A stretch of 64,000 bases of DNA from Geodermatophilus nigrescens (GTDB lineage: Bacteria; Actinomycetota; Actinomycetes; Mycobacteriales; Geodermatophilaceae). This document shows, one piece after another, positions 9,297-17,464 of this stretch. The notes under the pieces were generated by a model, which was not told the origin of the DNA, searched no databases, and saw only the letters and a list, made by a program, of their open reading frames with translations. Where the stretch lies: NCBI RefSeq assembly GCF_900129495.1, contig NZ_FQVX01000003.1:682001-746000 (forward strand), in the 5' to 3' direction. Position 1 is the first letter of the stretch. The number at the start of each line of letters is the position of its first letter. The position numbers and the translations under genes are program-made.

Positions 9297-9869
9297 ATGA
9301 CGCGTCCAGGCGGGTCGGTGCAGGCCCTGCTCTTCGACCTCGACGGCACCCTCGTCGACACGCGCGAGGCCAACTACGCGGCCTACCGCGACGCGTTCGC
9401 GGAGTCCGGCCACGAGCTGACGCCCGAGCAGTTCGCCGGCACCTGGGGCCGCGACTCGCGCGACTTCATCCCGGACCTGCTGCCGGGCATCGACCCCAGC
9501 GGCGTCGACACGATCCGCGCGGCCAAGAGCCGGCTCTACGCCGAGGTCCTGCACGAGACCTCGGCCAACGACGCGCTCATCGCCTTCCTGCGGCTGGTCG
9601 CCCCGACCCACCGCACCGCGCTGGTGAGCACCGCCAAGTCCGGCAACGGCCGGCAGATCCTCGACACCCACGGGCTGACGCCGCTGTTCGACGTCGTCGT
9701 GTGGGGTGACGAGGTGACCCGCAGCAAGCCCGACCCGGAGGGCTACCTCAGGGCGCTGGAGCTGCTCGGCGCCGACGCGTCGGCGAGCCTGGCGTTCGAG
9801 GACTCCGAGACCGGGCGCCAGGCGGCCCTCGCGGCGGGGCTGATGGTCCTCAAGGTGCCGCACTTCTGA
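9297..9869 (+). CDS. HAD-family phosphatase
   Basis: A 190-residue haloacid dehalogenase-type hydrolase. Motif I is DLDGT with Asp14 and Asp16; motif II is LVSTAKSG; motif III/IV are the Lys in RSKPDP and FEDSETG. An alpha-helical cap lies between motif I and II. ATG 9297 has a G-rich ribosome site just upstream (GGGGGGA). An in-frame GTG at 9246 is a possible alternative that would abut the GtrA stop. The ATGA at 9866-9870 couples it to the next gene. In this operon it probably dephosphorylates a sugar or alcohol phosphate intermediate. Substrate unknown. Confidence 0.78.
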   Translation: MTRPGGSVQALLFDLDGTLVDTREANYAAYRDAFAESGHELTPEQFAGTWGRDSRDFIPDLLPGIDPSGVDTIRAAKSRLYAEVLHETSANDALIAFLRLVAPTHRTALVSTAKSGNGRQILDTHGLTPLFDVVVWGDEVTRSKPDPEGYLRALELLGADASASLAFEDSETGRQAALAAGLMVLKVPHF

Positions 9870-12091
9870 TGGCTCTCCGCTACTCGCGCGGCCGGCTCGC
9901 GCTCATCGTCGTCGCGCTGCTCTCGCTCGCCGGCTTCGTCGTCCTCACCTGGGGCTCGCTCACCGACCTGGCCGACCGGCTGGTCTCCGGCCTGTCCGGC
10001 GGCGGCTGGGCGCTGCTGGGCCTGGCCGCCGCGGTGCAGCTGGGCGGGCACGTGCTGCGCGCCGCGCGCACCAAGGTGCCGATCGACAACGTGCGGCGGG
10101 GCAGCCTCGCCGGGCAGTTCCGGCACCTGTCGATCGGCTACCTGTTCAACCTCGTCTGGCCGCTGCGCGTGGGCGAGGTCGTCCGCTCCTACCTGGTCGC
10201 GAAGACGCTGCGGATCAGCTGGCTGTACACGCTGATGGCCGTCGTCCTCGAGCGGCTCATCGACGTCGTCCTCGTCTCGGTGGCGTTCCTGCTGGTGATC
10301 GCGCTGTTCGGCGGCCCGATCGCCGGCATCGTGCCGTTCGCCGCCGTCGCCGCGCTGGTCGTCTCGCTGGTGCTCATCGGCTCGTTCGCCGCGCTCGTGC
10401 GCGAGAACGCCACCCTCATGCGGCTGGCCTGGCGGATGACGGCGTGGCTCAACACCGACCTGGAGAACCGGGCCCGGTTCAAGCTGTGGTCGGTCATCTT
10501 CGGCTTCCAGCGGTTCCTGCGGCAGCGCCGCCAGCTCGCCCGCTACGGCGTGCTGACGCTGGCCTCGTGGGCCTGCTACGTCGCCGCCGCCGCGGTCACC
10601 GTCGCCGTCGTCTTCCCGGCGCTGTCGAGCCGCGACGCCGTCATCACCACCGCGGCGCCCGCCGGCGTGGTGAGCCCCAGCATCGGCAACGGCGCCCCCG
10701 GCTCCTACGCCGACGGGATCCGCGACTTCGTCACCGGCAGCACCGGCCTGTCCGGCTCCGAGGTGCTCCTGTTCGCCGCCGCCTCCTGGGCGGTCGTGAA
10801 CGTGCCGGTGATCGTCGTCGCCGTCGTCTCGCTGTTCGTCAACTGGGCGCGGCGCACCAGCGACCCGCTGGCCGGCGCCGAGCTCGCCCCGGCCGACCGG
10901 TACGTGAACAAGCTCGGCCGCGACCAGGACATCTCCGGGTCGATGACGCACTTCCTCGACGCCTACTTCCAGCGCCAGCACCTGAGCACGGTCATGCACC
11001 GGCTGGAGGTGAAGGGCAACGTCAGCCTGGTCCGCTTCTTCAAGGGCGGGTCGAACGCGGTGACGCTGCTGGCCACCAACGGCTCGGGCGAGCTGTTCGT
11101 GAAGAAGATGGTGCCCACCGAGTACGCGCACCGGCTCAAGAACCAGCACGACTGGCTGGCCGAGCGCGCCGACCACGACCAGCTGGTCACCGTGCTGCGC
11201 GAGGAGCACGCCGAGGACCACTACTCGATCGACCTCGAGTACCGGCCCAGCAGCGTGCCCCTGCACGAGTACGTGCACGAGAACCCGCTGGCCGAGGGCG
11301 CGGCCAAGCTCGCCGAGGTCTGGGACTACATGTACTCGCGGGTCTACCGGCTCGGTGGGCTCGAGGCGCGGCCGGAGCTGCGCGACGACTACGTCACCGA
11401 GCGGTTCGTGCTGCGCGTGCGCGCCGCCGCGGAGTCGCACCCGGCGCTGGCCGAGGCGCTCAAGGGCGACCGGATCGTCGTCAACGGCACCGAGCTGGAC
11501 AACTTCGACCGGATCCTCGCCCGCATCCAGGCCAACCCGGCCGCGTGGGAGGACCTGGCCACCTTCCGGGCGTCGTCGCACATCCACGGCGACCTGACGG
11601 TCGACAACATCCTCGTCGACCTGCCCACCGACCGGGTGCTGGTCATCGACCCCTCCGACGACAACCAGATCCGCGGCCCGGTCATCGACTTCGCCCGGCA
11701 CATGCAGTCGCTGCTGTACGGCTACGAGTTCCTCAACGACGACGAGGACCCGGTCGTCCTCGGCGCCGCCGCCGACGGCACCCCGGAGATCACCTACCGC
11801 GACGCGCGGTCGGCCCGGTACGCCGAGCTCGCCGACTTCGTCTCCACCGAGGTCATGCCGCGGCGGCTGTCGCAGGCCGAGCAGCGCGCGGTGCTGTTCC
11901 ACGTCGGGCTCTTCTACGGCCGGATGCTCACCCACCGGGTGGCGATCAACCCCGGCACGGTGCTCAAGTACTACGGCGTCTGCATCCAGGCGCTGAACCG
12001 CTTCCTGGAGCAGTACGAGCTGCCCGTGGCTGCCCAGGACGACGACGTCTTCGGCGATGCGCCGAGGGACGGGGAGGTCCTCGCACGGTGA
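9869..12091 (+). CDS. Membrane flippase-like domain fused to an APH-type kinase domain
   Basis: A 740-residue fusion. Residues about 1-330 form 7-8 membrane helices resembling the LPG-synthase TM (UPF0104/AglD) superfamily, including SIGYLFNLVWPLRVGEVVRS, close to the conserved NxxxPxRxGE motif. Residues about 375-710 form an aminoglycoside/choline-kinase-like domain: FVKKMV with Lys412/413 as candidate ATP contacts, the catalytic loop HGDLTVDNIL (His573, Asp575, Asn580), and the metal-binding VIDPSDDN (Asp594). The kinase residues look intact. It overlaps both neighbours (ATGA, GTGA). Inference: it phosphorylates a small molecule or lipid headgroup at the membrane and may move the product across. 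I do not know a described protein with this architecture. Confidence 0.7.
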   Translation: MALRYSRGRLALIVVALLSLAGFVVLTWGSLTDLADRLVSGLSGGGWALLGLAAAVQLGGHVLRAARTKVPIDNVRRGSLAGQFRHLSIGYLFNLVWPLRVGEVVRSYLVAKTLRISWLYTLMAVVLERLIDVVLVSVAFLLVIALFGGPIAGIVPFAAVAALVVSLVLIGSFAALVRENATLMRLAWRMTAWLNTDLENRARFKLWSVIFGFQRFLRQRRQLARYGVLTLASWACYVAAAAVTVAVVFPALSSRDAVITTAAPAGVVSPSIGNGAPGSYADGIRDFVTGSTGLSGSEVLLFAAASWAVVNVPVIVVAVVSLFVNWARRTSDPLAGAELAPADRYVNKLGRDQDISGSMTHFLDAYFQRQHLSTVMHRLEVKGNVSLVRFFKGGSNAVTLLATNGSGELFVKKMVPTEYAHRLKNQHDWLAERADHDQLVTVLREEHAEDHYSIDLEYRPSSVPLHEYVHENPLAEGAAKLAEVWDYMYSRVYRLGGLEARPELRDDYVTERFVLRVRAAAESHPALAEALKGDRIVVNGTELDNFDRILARIQANPAAWEDLATFRASSHIHGDLTVDNILVDLPTDRVLVIDPSDDNQIRGPVIDFARHMQSLLYGYEFLNDDEDPVVLGAAADGTPEITYRDARSARYAELADFVSTEVMPRRLSQAEQRAVLFHVGLFYGRMLTHRVAINPGTVLKYYGVCIQALNRFLEQYELPVAAQDDDVFGDAPRDGEVLAR

Positions 12092-12870
12092 GTCCGGAGT
12101 CGCAGAAGGTCGTTGTCGCCATCCCGGCGTACAACTGCGCCCCCCAGATCGGCCGGGTGCTCGACGAGATCACCGACGAGGTGGCCGCCCGGGTCGAGGA
12201 GATCTGGGTGATCGACAACCGCAGCACCGACGACACCCTCGAGCGGGCGGTCGAGTACCGGCGCTCGGGCCGGCTGCCGCAGCTGCGGGTGTTCCGCAAC
12301 CGGCAGAACAACAGCCTCGGCGGCACCCACAAGGTCGCCTTCGAGCACGCCCGGGCCGCCGGGATGACCCACGTGGTGATCCTGCACGGCGACAACCAGG
12401 CGAGGAGCGACGAGGTCACGCTGCTGCTCGACCACGCCGCCGCCCACCCGGAGACCCAGACGGTGCTCGGCTCGCGGTTCAGCCGGCACTCGACGCTGCA
12501 CGGTTACGACGCCAAGCGGGTCTGGGGCAACCGGGTGCTCAACGGCGTCTACAGCGCCGTGGCGCTGCGCTCGCTGCAGGACCTGGGCTCGGGGCTGAAT
12601 CTATTCGCGCTGCGCGACCTCGACCCGGCGCGTTACCTGCGTTTCGCGAACCACCTGACGTTCAACTACGAGCTCATCCTCGACCTGGTGGCCCGCAAGG
12701 TGCGCTTCGCGTACGTGCCGATCACCTGGCGCGAGGAGGACCAGGTGTCGAACGCGCGCAACTGGAACATCTTCCGGACGGCGCTGCGCAACCTGGCGCT
12801 GTGGCGGCTGGGCCGGCCGACGTCGGAGCCGGCGCCGGACCGCGACTACGAGTGGGACGAGGTCTCCTGA
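12088..12870 (+). CDS. Family 2 glycosyltransferase (GtrB/DPM1-like)
   Basis: A 260-residue GT2 protein from a GTG start overlapping the preceding stop. The fold signature is VVVAIPAYNCAPQIGRVLDE, then WVIDNRSTDDTLE, and a divalent-metal motif at HGDNQAR. The C-terminal half (FSRHSTLHGYDAKRVWGNRV, later PITWREEDQVSNARNW) resembles polyprenyl-phosphate glycosyltransferases of the dolichol-phosphate mannose synthase group. There are no C-terminal membrane helices, so it would depend on partner proteins such as GtrA for membrane work. Inference: it transfers a sugar from a nucleotide donor to polyprenyl phosphate or to a precursor glycan. It is followed by a nucleotidyltransferase that may provide the donor. 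Confidence 0.78.
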   Translation: MSPESQKVVVAIPAYNCAPQIGRVLDEITDEVAARVEEIWVIDNRSTDDTLERAVEYRRSGRLPQLRVFRNRQNNSLGGTHKVAFEHARAAGMTHVVILHGDNQARSDEVTLLLDHAAAHPETQTVLGSRFSRHSTLHGYDAKRVWGNRVLNGVYSAVALRSLQDLGSGLNLFALRDLDPARYLRFANHLTFNYELILDLVARKVRFAYVPITWREEDQVSNARNWNIFRTALRNLALWRLGRPTSEPAPDRDYEWDEVS

Positions 12871-13610
12871 TGACCACGCTGCAGGTGCTCATGCCGATGG
12901 GCGGGCTCGGCACGCGGTTCCGCAAGGTCGGGATCACCACGCCCAAGCCGCTCATCGAGGTCGACGGCGGCCCGATGTTCCAGCGGGCGCTGCGCTCGTT
13001 CGACCCGTGGACCGGGGACCAGACGGTCACCGTCGTCGTCCGGTCCGACGACGACGCCGAGCACGGGCTGGCCGAGAAGGTCCTCGCCGCCCAGCCCGAC
13101 GCGCGGATCGTCATGCTCGACCACGACACCCGCGGCGCCGTCGAGACCTGCCTGGTGGCCCGCGACGCGCTCGACCCCGACCAGCCGCTGGTCATCATCG
13201 ACTGCGACATCGCCTTCGACAGCGCCGAGTACTTCCGGGTGCTCGCCGACGCCGTCGAGCAGCAGAGCCTCGACGGGCTGCTGCTGTCGTTCTCGTCGGT
13301 CCTGCCGCGCTACAGCTTCGCCGAGGTCGGCCCCGACGGGCTCGTCGTCCGCACCGCGGAGAAGCAGGCGATCAGCTCCGACGCCCTCATGGGCGTCTAC
13401 TCGTTCACCTCGGCGCGGGTGTTCCTCGAGGCCGCCGACCGGCTCATGGCCCGGCAGATCGACGCCGCCATGCCGGAGTACTACGTCTCGCTGGTGTTCA
13501 ACGAGCTCATCTCGTCGGGCCGGCGCGTGGGCCTCGTGCGCGGCGACTTCTACTGCTTCGGCACGCCCGAGGAGCTGAAGGCGTACCAGGAGACCGGCCT
13601 GCCGGTCTGA
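12870..13610 (+). CDS. Sugar-phosphate-type nucleotidyltransferase
   Basis: A 246-residue protein of the NTP-transferase superfamily. The nucleotide-binding loop is MPMGGLGTRFRKVG with the following TPKPLIEVDG, and the metal-binding Asp lies in VIIDCDIAFDS. The sequence FGTPEELKAYQETG closes the domain. It is shorter than glucose-1-phosphate thymidylyltransferases and closer in feel to the capsule-type cytidylyltransferases that activate phosphocholine (LicC) or unusual phospho-groups. Its ATG shares one base with the upstream stop (TGATG). It ends the six-gene operon; a strong hairpin follows. Inference: it activates a phosphorylated product of the kinase or phosphatase genes. Confidence 0.75.
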   Translation: MTTLQVLMPMGGLGTRFRKVGITTPKPLIEVDGGPMFQRALRSFDPWTGDQTVTVVVRSDDDAEHGLAEKVLAAQPDARIVMLDHDTRGAVETCLVARDALDPDQPLVIIDCDIAFDSAEYFRVLADAVEQQSLDGLLLSFSSVLPRYSFAEVGPDGLVVRTAEKQAISSDALMGVYSFTSARVFLEAADRLMARQIDAAMPEYYVSLVFNELISSGRRVGLVRGDFYCFGTPEELKAYQETGLPV

Positions 13611-13628
13611 GCTCCCGCACGACCCGAC

Positions 13629-13665
13629 GCGGAGGCCCGGTGGCGACCAGCCACCGGGCCTCCGC
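13629..13665 (+). terminator. Hairpin terminator after the nucleotidyltransferase operon
   Basis: A perfect 16-base stem, GCGGAGGCCCGGTGGC, pairs with its complement across a 5-base loop. It starts 18 bases after the stop of the operon's last gene. No T-tract follows, as is usual for G+C-rich actinobacterial terminators. Confidence 0.75.
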
Positions 13666-13712
13666 GCGTCCAGGGCCTTGCCCGCGGGAGCGTGTCCGGG
13701 CCGGGCCGACGA

Positions 13713-13728
13713 CGTTCCCGCGGGAACG
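13713..13728. repeat. 16-base perfect palindrome between convergent operons
   Basis: CGTTCCCGCGGGAACG is a perfect palindrome. About 35 bases upstream lies a related imperfect copy around CCCGCGGGAGCGTGTCCGG, and both are followed by a CCGG-rich block. This could be an operator, a fragment of a short interspersed repeat, or part of the terminator region. There is no gene here. Confidence 0.5.
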
Positions 13729-13766
13729 CCTCCGGCCGGGTGACACGGATGCCGGCGGACACAGCG

Positions 13767-13802
13767 CAGCGCCCCCGGGCCCGGGTGGGCACGGGGGCGC
13801 TG
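13767..13802 (-). terminator. Hairpin terminator after the acyltransferase gene
   Basis: An 11-base perfect stem (CAGCGCCCCCG with CGGGGGCGCTG) around a 14-base G+C-rich loop, 14 bases downstream of the acyltransferase stop on the minus strand. Confidence 0.65.
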
Positions 13803-13816
13803 TCGCGTCGGCGCGG

Positions 13817-16021
13817 TCAGACCCGCTGGGCGATGACCTGCCCCAGCGTCCGGGAGAACGTGGCCGTGAGGTGCGAGCCGTCGAAGTAGACGATCACCCC
13901 GCCGATCAGCTCGTGGCAGGTCTGCTCGTCGCAGAAGACGTCGGTCAGGTCGAGCACCGAGATGCGGTCGTCGCCGAGCTCCTCGACGGCCTGCACGATC
14001 CGGTCGGGGGAGAGCCGGACGTCGCGCGGGCCGGCGCACGGGTCGTCGGTCCCGCTGACCCGGGCGATGCAGTCCGGCGCGCTCGCCTCGAGGTTGACCA
14101 GTTCCGGGCCGGGGTGGAAGCCGTTGGTCGTCGGCACCGCGCGGATGACGGTCACGTCCTTGCCGGCGTCGGCCAGCCGCTGCAGCGACCCGGCGACCAG
14201 GTCGGCCGGGATCTCCGCGTGCAGCGCGCCCGACTCGTCCTCGTAGCGGTAGACGTCGGAGCGGTAGCTGGTGAACACCCGGCTGATCGAGGGGTCGTCG
14301 GCGATCTGCTGGATCGCCGCCTCACCCCACTCGCCGCACGCCGGGCGCTCCTCGGCGGGCTGGCCGACGGCGGGCAGCTGCGAGCTCGCCAGCGCCGGGC
14401 AGCCGGCCTTCATGTAGGTGACCACCGCCCAGTCCTTGCGCTCGGCGACGGTCTCCATCGCCTCGTAGAGGCTGGCGGTGTGCGAGTCGCCGAGCAGGGC
14501 GACCGTCTCGACGGGGTCCGCGCTGCCGAAGCGGCAGGTGACGACGTCGGTCTCGGCCAGCACCGACAGACACGAGAAGCCCTGCGGCAGGTCGCTCTTG
14601 GCGAAGATCGGGTTGGCAGCGTCGCCCTCGTAGGCGTACGGGTCGCCGCAGCCGTTGGCCGGGTCGGTGGCGCCGGCGCCGAAGCACGGGTCGCCGCCCG
14701 CGGCGTAGGCGGCTGCGGCCGCCCGCGCCTTGTCCACCTCCGACTGCACGTAGAACCAGCCGCCCGCGGCGCACCCGACGACCAGCACGGTCGCCACCAG
14801 GGTGGCCAGGAAGGTGGTGCCGTTGCCGCGGCGGGCGAGCGGCGTGCCGGTGCGCACCGGGTCCTCGACCCAGACCTTGGTGGCCCACCCCAGCACGACG
14901 GTGGCGGCCAGGACGGCGAGCTTCGCCGTCGTGCCCATCTCGTGGCCCAGGGCGAAGGGCAGGATCACGACCAGCGGCCAGTGCCACAGGTAGGCGGAGT
15001 ACGAGACGTCGCCGAGGAAGCGCACCGGGCCGAAGTCGGCCAGCGTGGTGGGGCTCCAGTCCCAGCGCGGGGCGCCGGCCCAGATGACGGCGACGGTGCC
15101 CAGCACCGGCACGAGGGCGGCGGTGCCGGGGAACGGCGTGAGGGCGGTGAAGGCGAAGGCGGAGTACGCGATGGCGCCGAAGCCGGCCCAGGAGACCAGC
15201 GTCCGCAGCTTCTCCCGGCCCTCCGGCGGGGTGGCGGCCACGAGGGCCAGCAGGCCGCCCAGGCCGAACTCCCAGGCGCGGGCGGGGGTGGTGAAGTACG
15301 CGTCGGGCGGGCTGCTGACCGTCGTCGCCAGCGAGTACAGGAACGAGCCGACGGTCAGCGCGCCGAACAGCACGCCGACGGCGAGGCGGCGGTGCACCCC
15401 GGCCCGCACGGCGACCCACGCGGCGGCCACGACCAGCAGCGGCCAGACGAGGTAGAACTGCTCCTCGGTCGACAGCGACCAGTAGTGCTGCGCCGGCGAG
15501 GCGGCGTTGGTGTGCGCCAGGTAGTCGACGGCGTCGCCCGCGAGCAGCCAGTTCTCGACGTAGAGCGCCGAGGCGCCGACCTCGCGCAGCCAGCCCTGCC
15601 AGTAGGTCTGCGGCACCCACACGACGGTGGCGACGGCGCTGGCGACGAGCACGAGCAGCGACGCCGGGAGCAGCCGGCGGGCGCGGCGGGCCCAGAACTG
15701 CGCCAGCCTCACCCGCCCGGTCCGCTCGACCTCGCGCAGCAGGTGCGCGGTGATGAGGAAGCCGGAGACGACGAAGAAGACGTCGACGCCGACGTAGCCG
15801 CCGGGGACCCGCAGCGGGACCACGTGGTAGAGGACGACCAGCGACATCGCCAGCGCCCGCAGGGCCTGGATCTCGATCCGGACGCCGGACTCCTTCCGCG
15901 GCGCCGCCGGCGGGGGAGGGGTGTCGCCGTCGCGGGGCGGGACCACCGGCGGCACGGGGGCCATGCGCACGGTGCTCGTGGACAGGGCCGGCTCCGGCAC
16001 CCCCGCCGTCGTCGGATCCAT
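13817..16021 (-). CDS. OafA-type acyltransferase fused to an SGNH domain
   Basis: A 734-residue membrane O-acyltransferase. Residues about 48-395 form the acyltransferase-3 domain of about 10 helices, with IEIQALRALAMSLVVLYHVV (Arg and His of the family) and FFVVSGFLIT. An 11th helix near 420 leads to an extracellular SGNH domain with LLGDSHTASLYEAME and the closing FDGSHLTAT (Asp-x-x-His). Such proteins carry acetyl or similar groups across the membrane and attach them to surface polysaccharide or peptidoglycan. I chose ATG at 16021 because it has a G-rich site upstream; GTG starts further upstream at about 16051 are possible. It is divergent from an SGNH lipoprotein at 16191. Confidence 0.85.
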   Translation of the reverse strand: MDPTTAGVPEPALSTSTVRMAPVPPVVPPRDGDTPPPPAAPRKESGVRIEIQALRALAMSLVVLYHVVPLRVPGGYVGVDVFFVVSGFLITAHLLREVERTGRVRLAQFWARRARRLLPASLLVLVASAVATVVWVPQTYWQGWLREVGASALYVENWLLAGDAVDYLAHTNAASPAQHYWSLSTEEQFYLVWPLLVVAAAWVAVRAGVHRRLAVGVLFGALTVGSFLYSLATTVSSPPDAYFTTPARAWEFGLGGLLALVAATPPEGREKLRTLVSWAGFGAIAYSAFAFTALTPFPGTAALVPVLGTVAVIWAGAPRWDWSPTTLADFGPVRFLGDVSYSAYLWHWPLVVILPFALGHEMGTTAKLAVLAATVVLGWATKVWVEDPVRTGTPLARRGNGTTFLATLVATVLVVGCAAGGWFYVQSEVDKARAAAAAYAAGGDPCFGAGATDPANGCGDPYAYEGDAANPIFAKSDLPQGFSCLSVLAETDVVTCRFGSADPVETVALLGDSHTASLYEAMETVAERKDWAVVTYMKAGCPALASSQLPAVGQPAEERPACGEWGEAAIQQIADDPSISRVFTSYRSDVYRYEDESGALHAEIPADLVAGSLQRLADAGKDVTVIRAVPTTNGFHPGPELVNLEASAPDCIARVSGTDDPCAGPRDVRLSPDRIVQAVEELGDDRISVLDLTDVFCDEQTCHELIGGVIVYFDGSHLTATFSRTLGQVIAQRV

Positions 16022-16190
16022 CGTCCCCAGTCGACCAGACACGCTGCTCACTCCTGCATCCGGTGCGGCGGCCCACGCCTGCACCCGTTCGGTCCAGGTC
16101 GGCGGCGACACCGGCGACCGACGGACCGAATGTAACGAAACGGGTACTGAGAGGAACCGGTCCGACGCGCCCGTCGGCGACACTCCAGGG

Positions 16191-16853
16191 GTGTCCCGCA
16201 CCCCTCGTCACACCCGTCCCACGACGGCGGCCGCGATGATCACGGCGGCCGCCCTGTCCCTCGCAGGATGCACGTCGGCGGGCGGCGGCGACACCCCTCC
16301 GGCCGCGCCGGCCGACGCGGTCCGGCTGGCCGCGGTCGGCGACTCGATCACCCAGGCCGACGGCGACGTGCCCGCGGGCGTCCTGGGCCGGGGGTCCTGG
16401 CTGTCGACGGCGGCCACCGACGGCGTGGTGTTCGCCGGCGGCTGGGCCCGCCCCGGCGCCACGACGGCCGACATGCTGGCCGCCGTCGGCCCGGTGGACG
16501 CCGACGTGCTCGTGGTGCTCGCCGGCACCAACGACCCGGGGGCGGGGCTCTCGGAGGCCGAGACGGCCGAGAACGTCCGCGGCATCGTCGAGGCGGTCGG
16601 CGTCGAGCGGGTCGTGCTGTCGGCGGTGCCCCCGCGCGACGAGGCGCCCGCCGTCGCCGTGGCCACGAACGCGGTGCTGCAGGCGCTCGCGGAGGAGGAG
16701 GGCTGGACGTTCGCCGACTCCGCGGCCGGCGTCCGGTCGGGGGACCGCTTCGCCCCGGGCATGGCCACCGACGGCCTGCACCCCTCCGAGGAGGGCGCGG
16801 CGGTCATCGGGACGGCCCTGCGGGAGGCCGTCCTGGAGGCCGCGGACGGCTGA
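16191..16853 (+). CDS. SGNH/GDSL hydrolase lipoprotein
   Basis: A 220-residue secreted lipoprotein starting at GTG 16191. The signal peptide ends in the lipobox LAGC with Cys27. The SGNH motifs are VGDSIT (Ser52), GTNDPG, and the C-terminal DGLHPSEEG supplying Asp and His. It is predicted to be a cell-surface esterase or deacetylase. It lies 169 bases from the divergent acyltransferase-SGNH gene, suggesting opposing activities on the same surface acyl groups, though this is inference from position only. The start was chosen because it leaves a complete signal peptide and has CCAGGG upstream. Confidence 0.78.
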   Translation: MSRTPRHTRPTTAAAMITAAALSLAGCTSAGGGDTPPAAPADAVRLAAVGDSITQADGDVPAGVLGRGSWLSTAATDGVVFAGGWARPGATTADMLAAVGPVDADVLVVLAGTNDPGAGLSEAETAENVRGIVEAVGVERVVLSAVPPRDEAPAVAVATNAVLQALAEEEGWTFADSAAGVRSGDRFAPGMATDGLHPSEEGAAVIGTALREAVLEAADG

Positions 16854-16907
16854 TCCCCGGACGGGTGAGCGCCCCGCGTGACCGGTCGGGGGCTCAGCGT
16901 GAACGCC

Positions 16908-16913
16908 TACGCT
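16908..16913 (+). promoter_or_regulatory. Candidate -10 hexamer for a leaderless PAP2-ubiA-dprE transcript
   Basis: TACGCT lies 8 bases before the ATG at 16922. This spacing puts transcription start at or next to the start codon, and there is no ribosome site between. Inferred from the TANNNT pattern. Confidence 0.45.
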
Positions 16914-16921
16914 CGGGACAC

Positions 16922-17464
16922 ATGGGTGCGGGACAGGTGGGGACGACCCGGGCGGCGCTCGCCCGGGGTGAGGTGGCCGTCCTCGGCGCCACCCGGCGGG
17001 TGCTCGGCCACACACCGGCGGTGCCGCTGGCCCGGGGGCTGTCGCTGTTCGGCGAGCACGCCGCCGGCTGGCTGCTGCTCGGCGCCGCCGGCTGGCTGCG
17101 CGGCCGCGACCGCCGCGACTGGGCGACGGCGACGCTCGGCGTGCTGCTCGCCCACGGCGCCGCCGTCGGCGTCAAGCGGGCCGCCCGCCGGTCCCGCCCG
17201 GTGCTCGAGGCGGTGCCCTCGCTGGTGCGCACCCCCAGCACGCTGTCGTTCCCGAGCGCGCACGCCGCCTCGACCGCCGCGGCGGCCGCCGGCTTCGGCC
17301 CGCTCGTCGGGCGGCCGGTGATGACCGCCGCCCTCGGCGCGATGGCGGTGTCCCGCGTGCTGCTCGGTGTGCACTGGCCCACCGACGTCGTCGCCGGCGC
17401 CGTTCTGGGTACGGCGGTGGCCTCCGGCGTCCGTCGCGCCGCGATCCCAGGGGAGGACCGATGA
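16922..17464 (+). CDS. PAP2-type polyprenyl phosphatase of the arabinose-donor operon
   Basis: A 180-residue membrane phosphatase of the PAP2 superfamily. The three signature motifs are visible: KRAARRSRP (KxxxxxxRP), PSAHA, and SRVLLGVHWPTD (SRxxxxxHxxxD). It overlaps ubiA by four bases. In M. tuberculosis the equivalent gene, Rv3807c, sits beside ubiA and is thought to remove the 5-phosphate from decaprenyl-phosphoryl-5-phosphoribose before epimerisation by DprE1/DprE2. The same role is expected here. It heads a four-gene, fully overlapping operon. Confidence 0.85.
   Translation: MGAGQVGTTRAALARGEVAVLGATRRVLGHTPAVPLARGLSLFGEHAAGWLLLGAAGWLRGRDRRDWATATLGVLLAHGAAVGVKRAARRSRPVLEAVPSLVRTPSTLSFPSAHAASTAAAAAGFGPLVGRPVMTAALGAMAVSRVLLGVHWPTDVVAGAVLGTAVASGVRRAAIPGEDR

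Noticed and set aside
9869..12091. MprF-type lysyl-phosphatidylglycerol synthase
   Set aside because: Only the membrane half is similar; the C-terminal half has kinase motifs (HGDLTVDN), not the aminoacyl-tRNA transferase domain of MprF.
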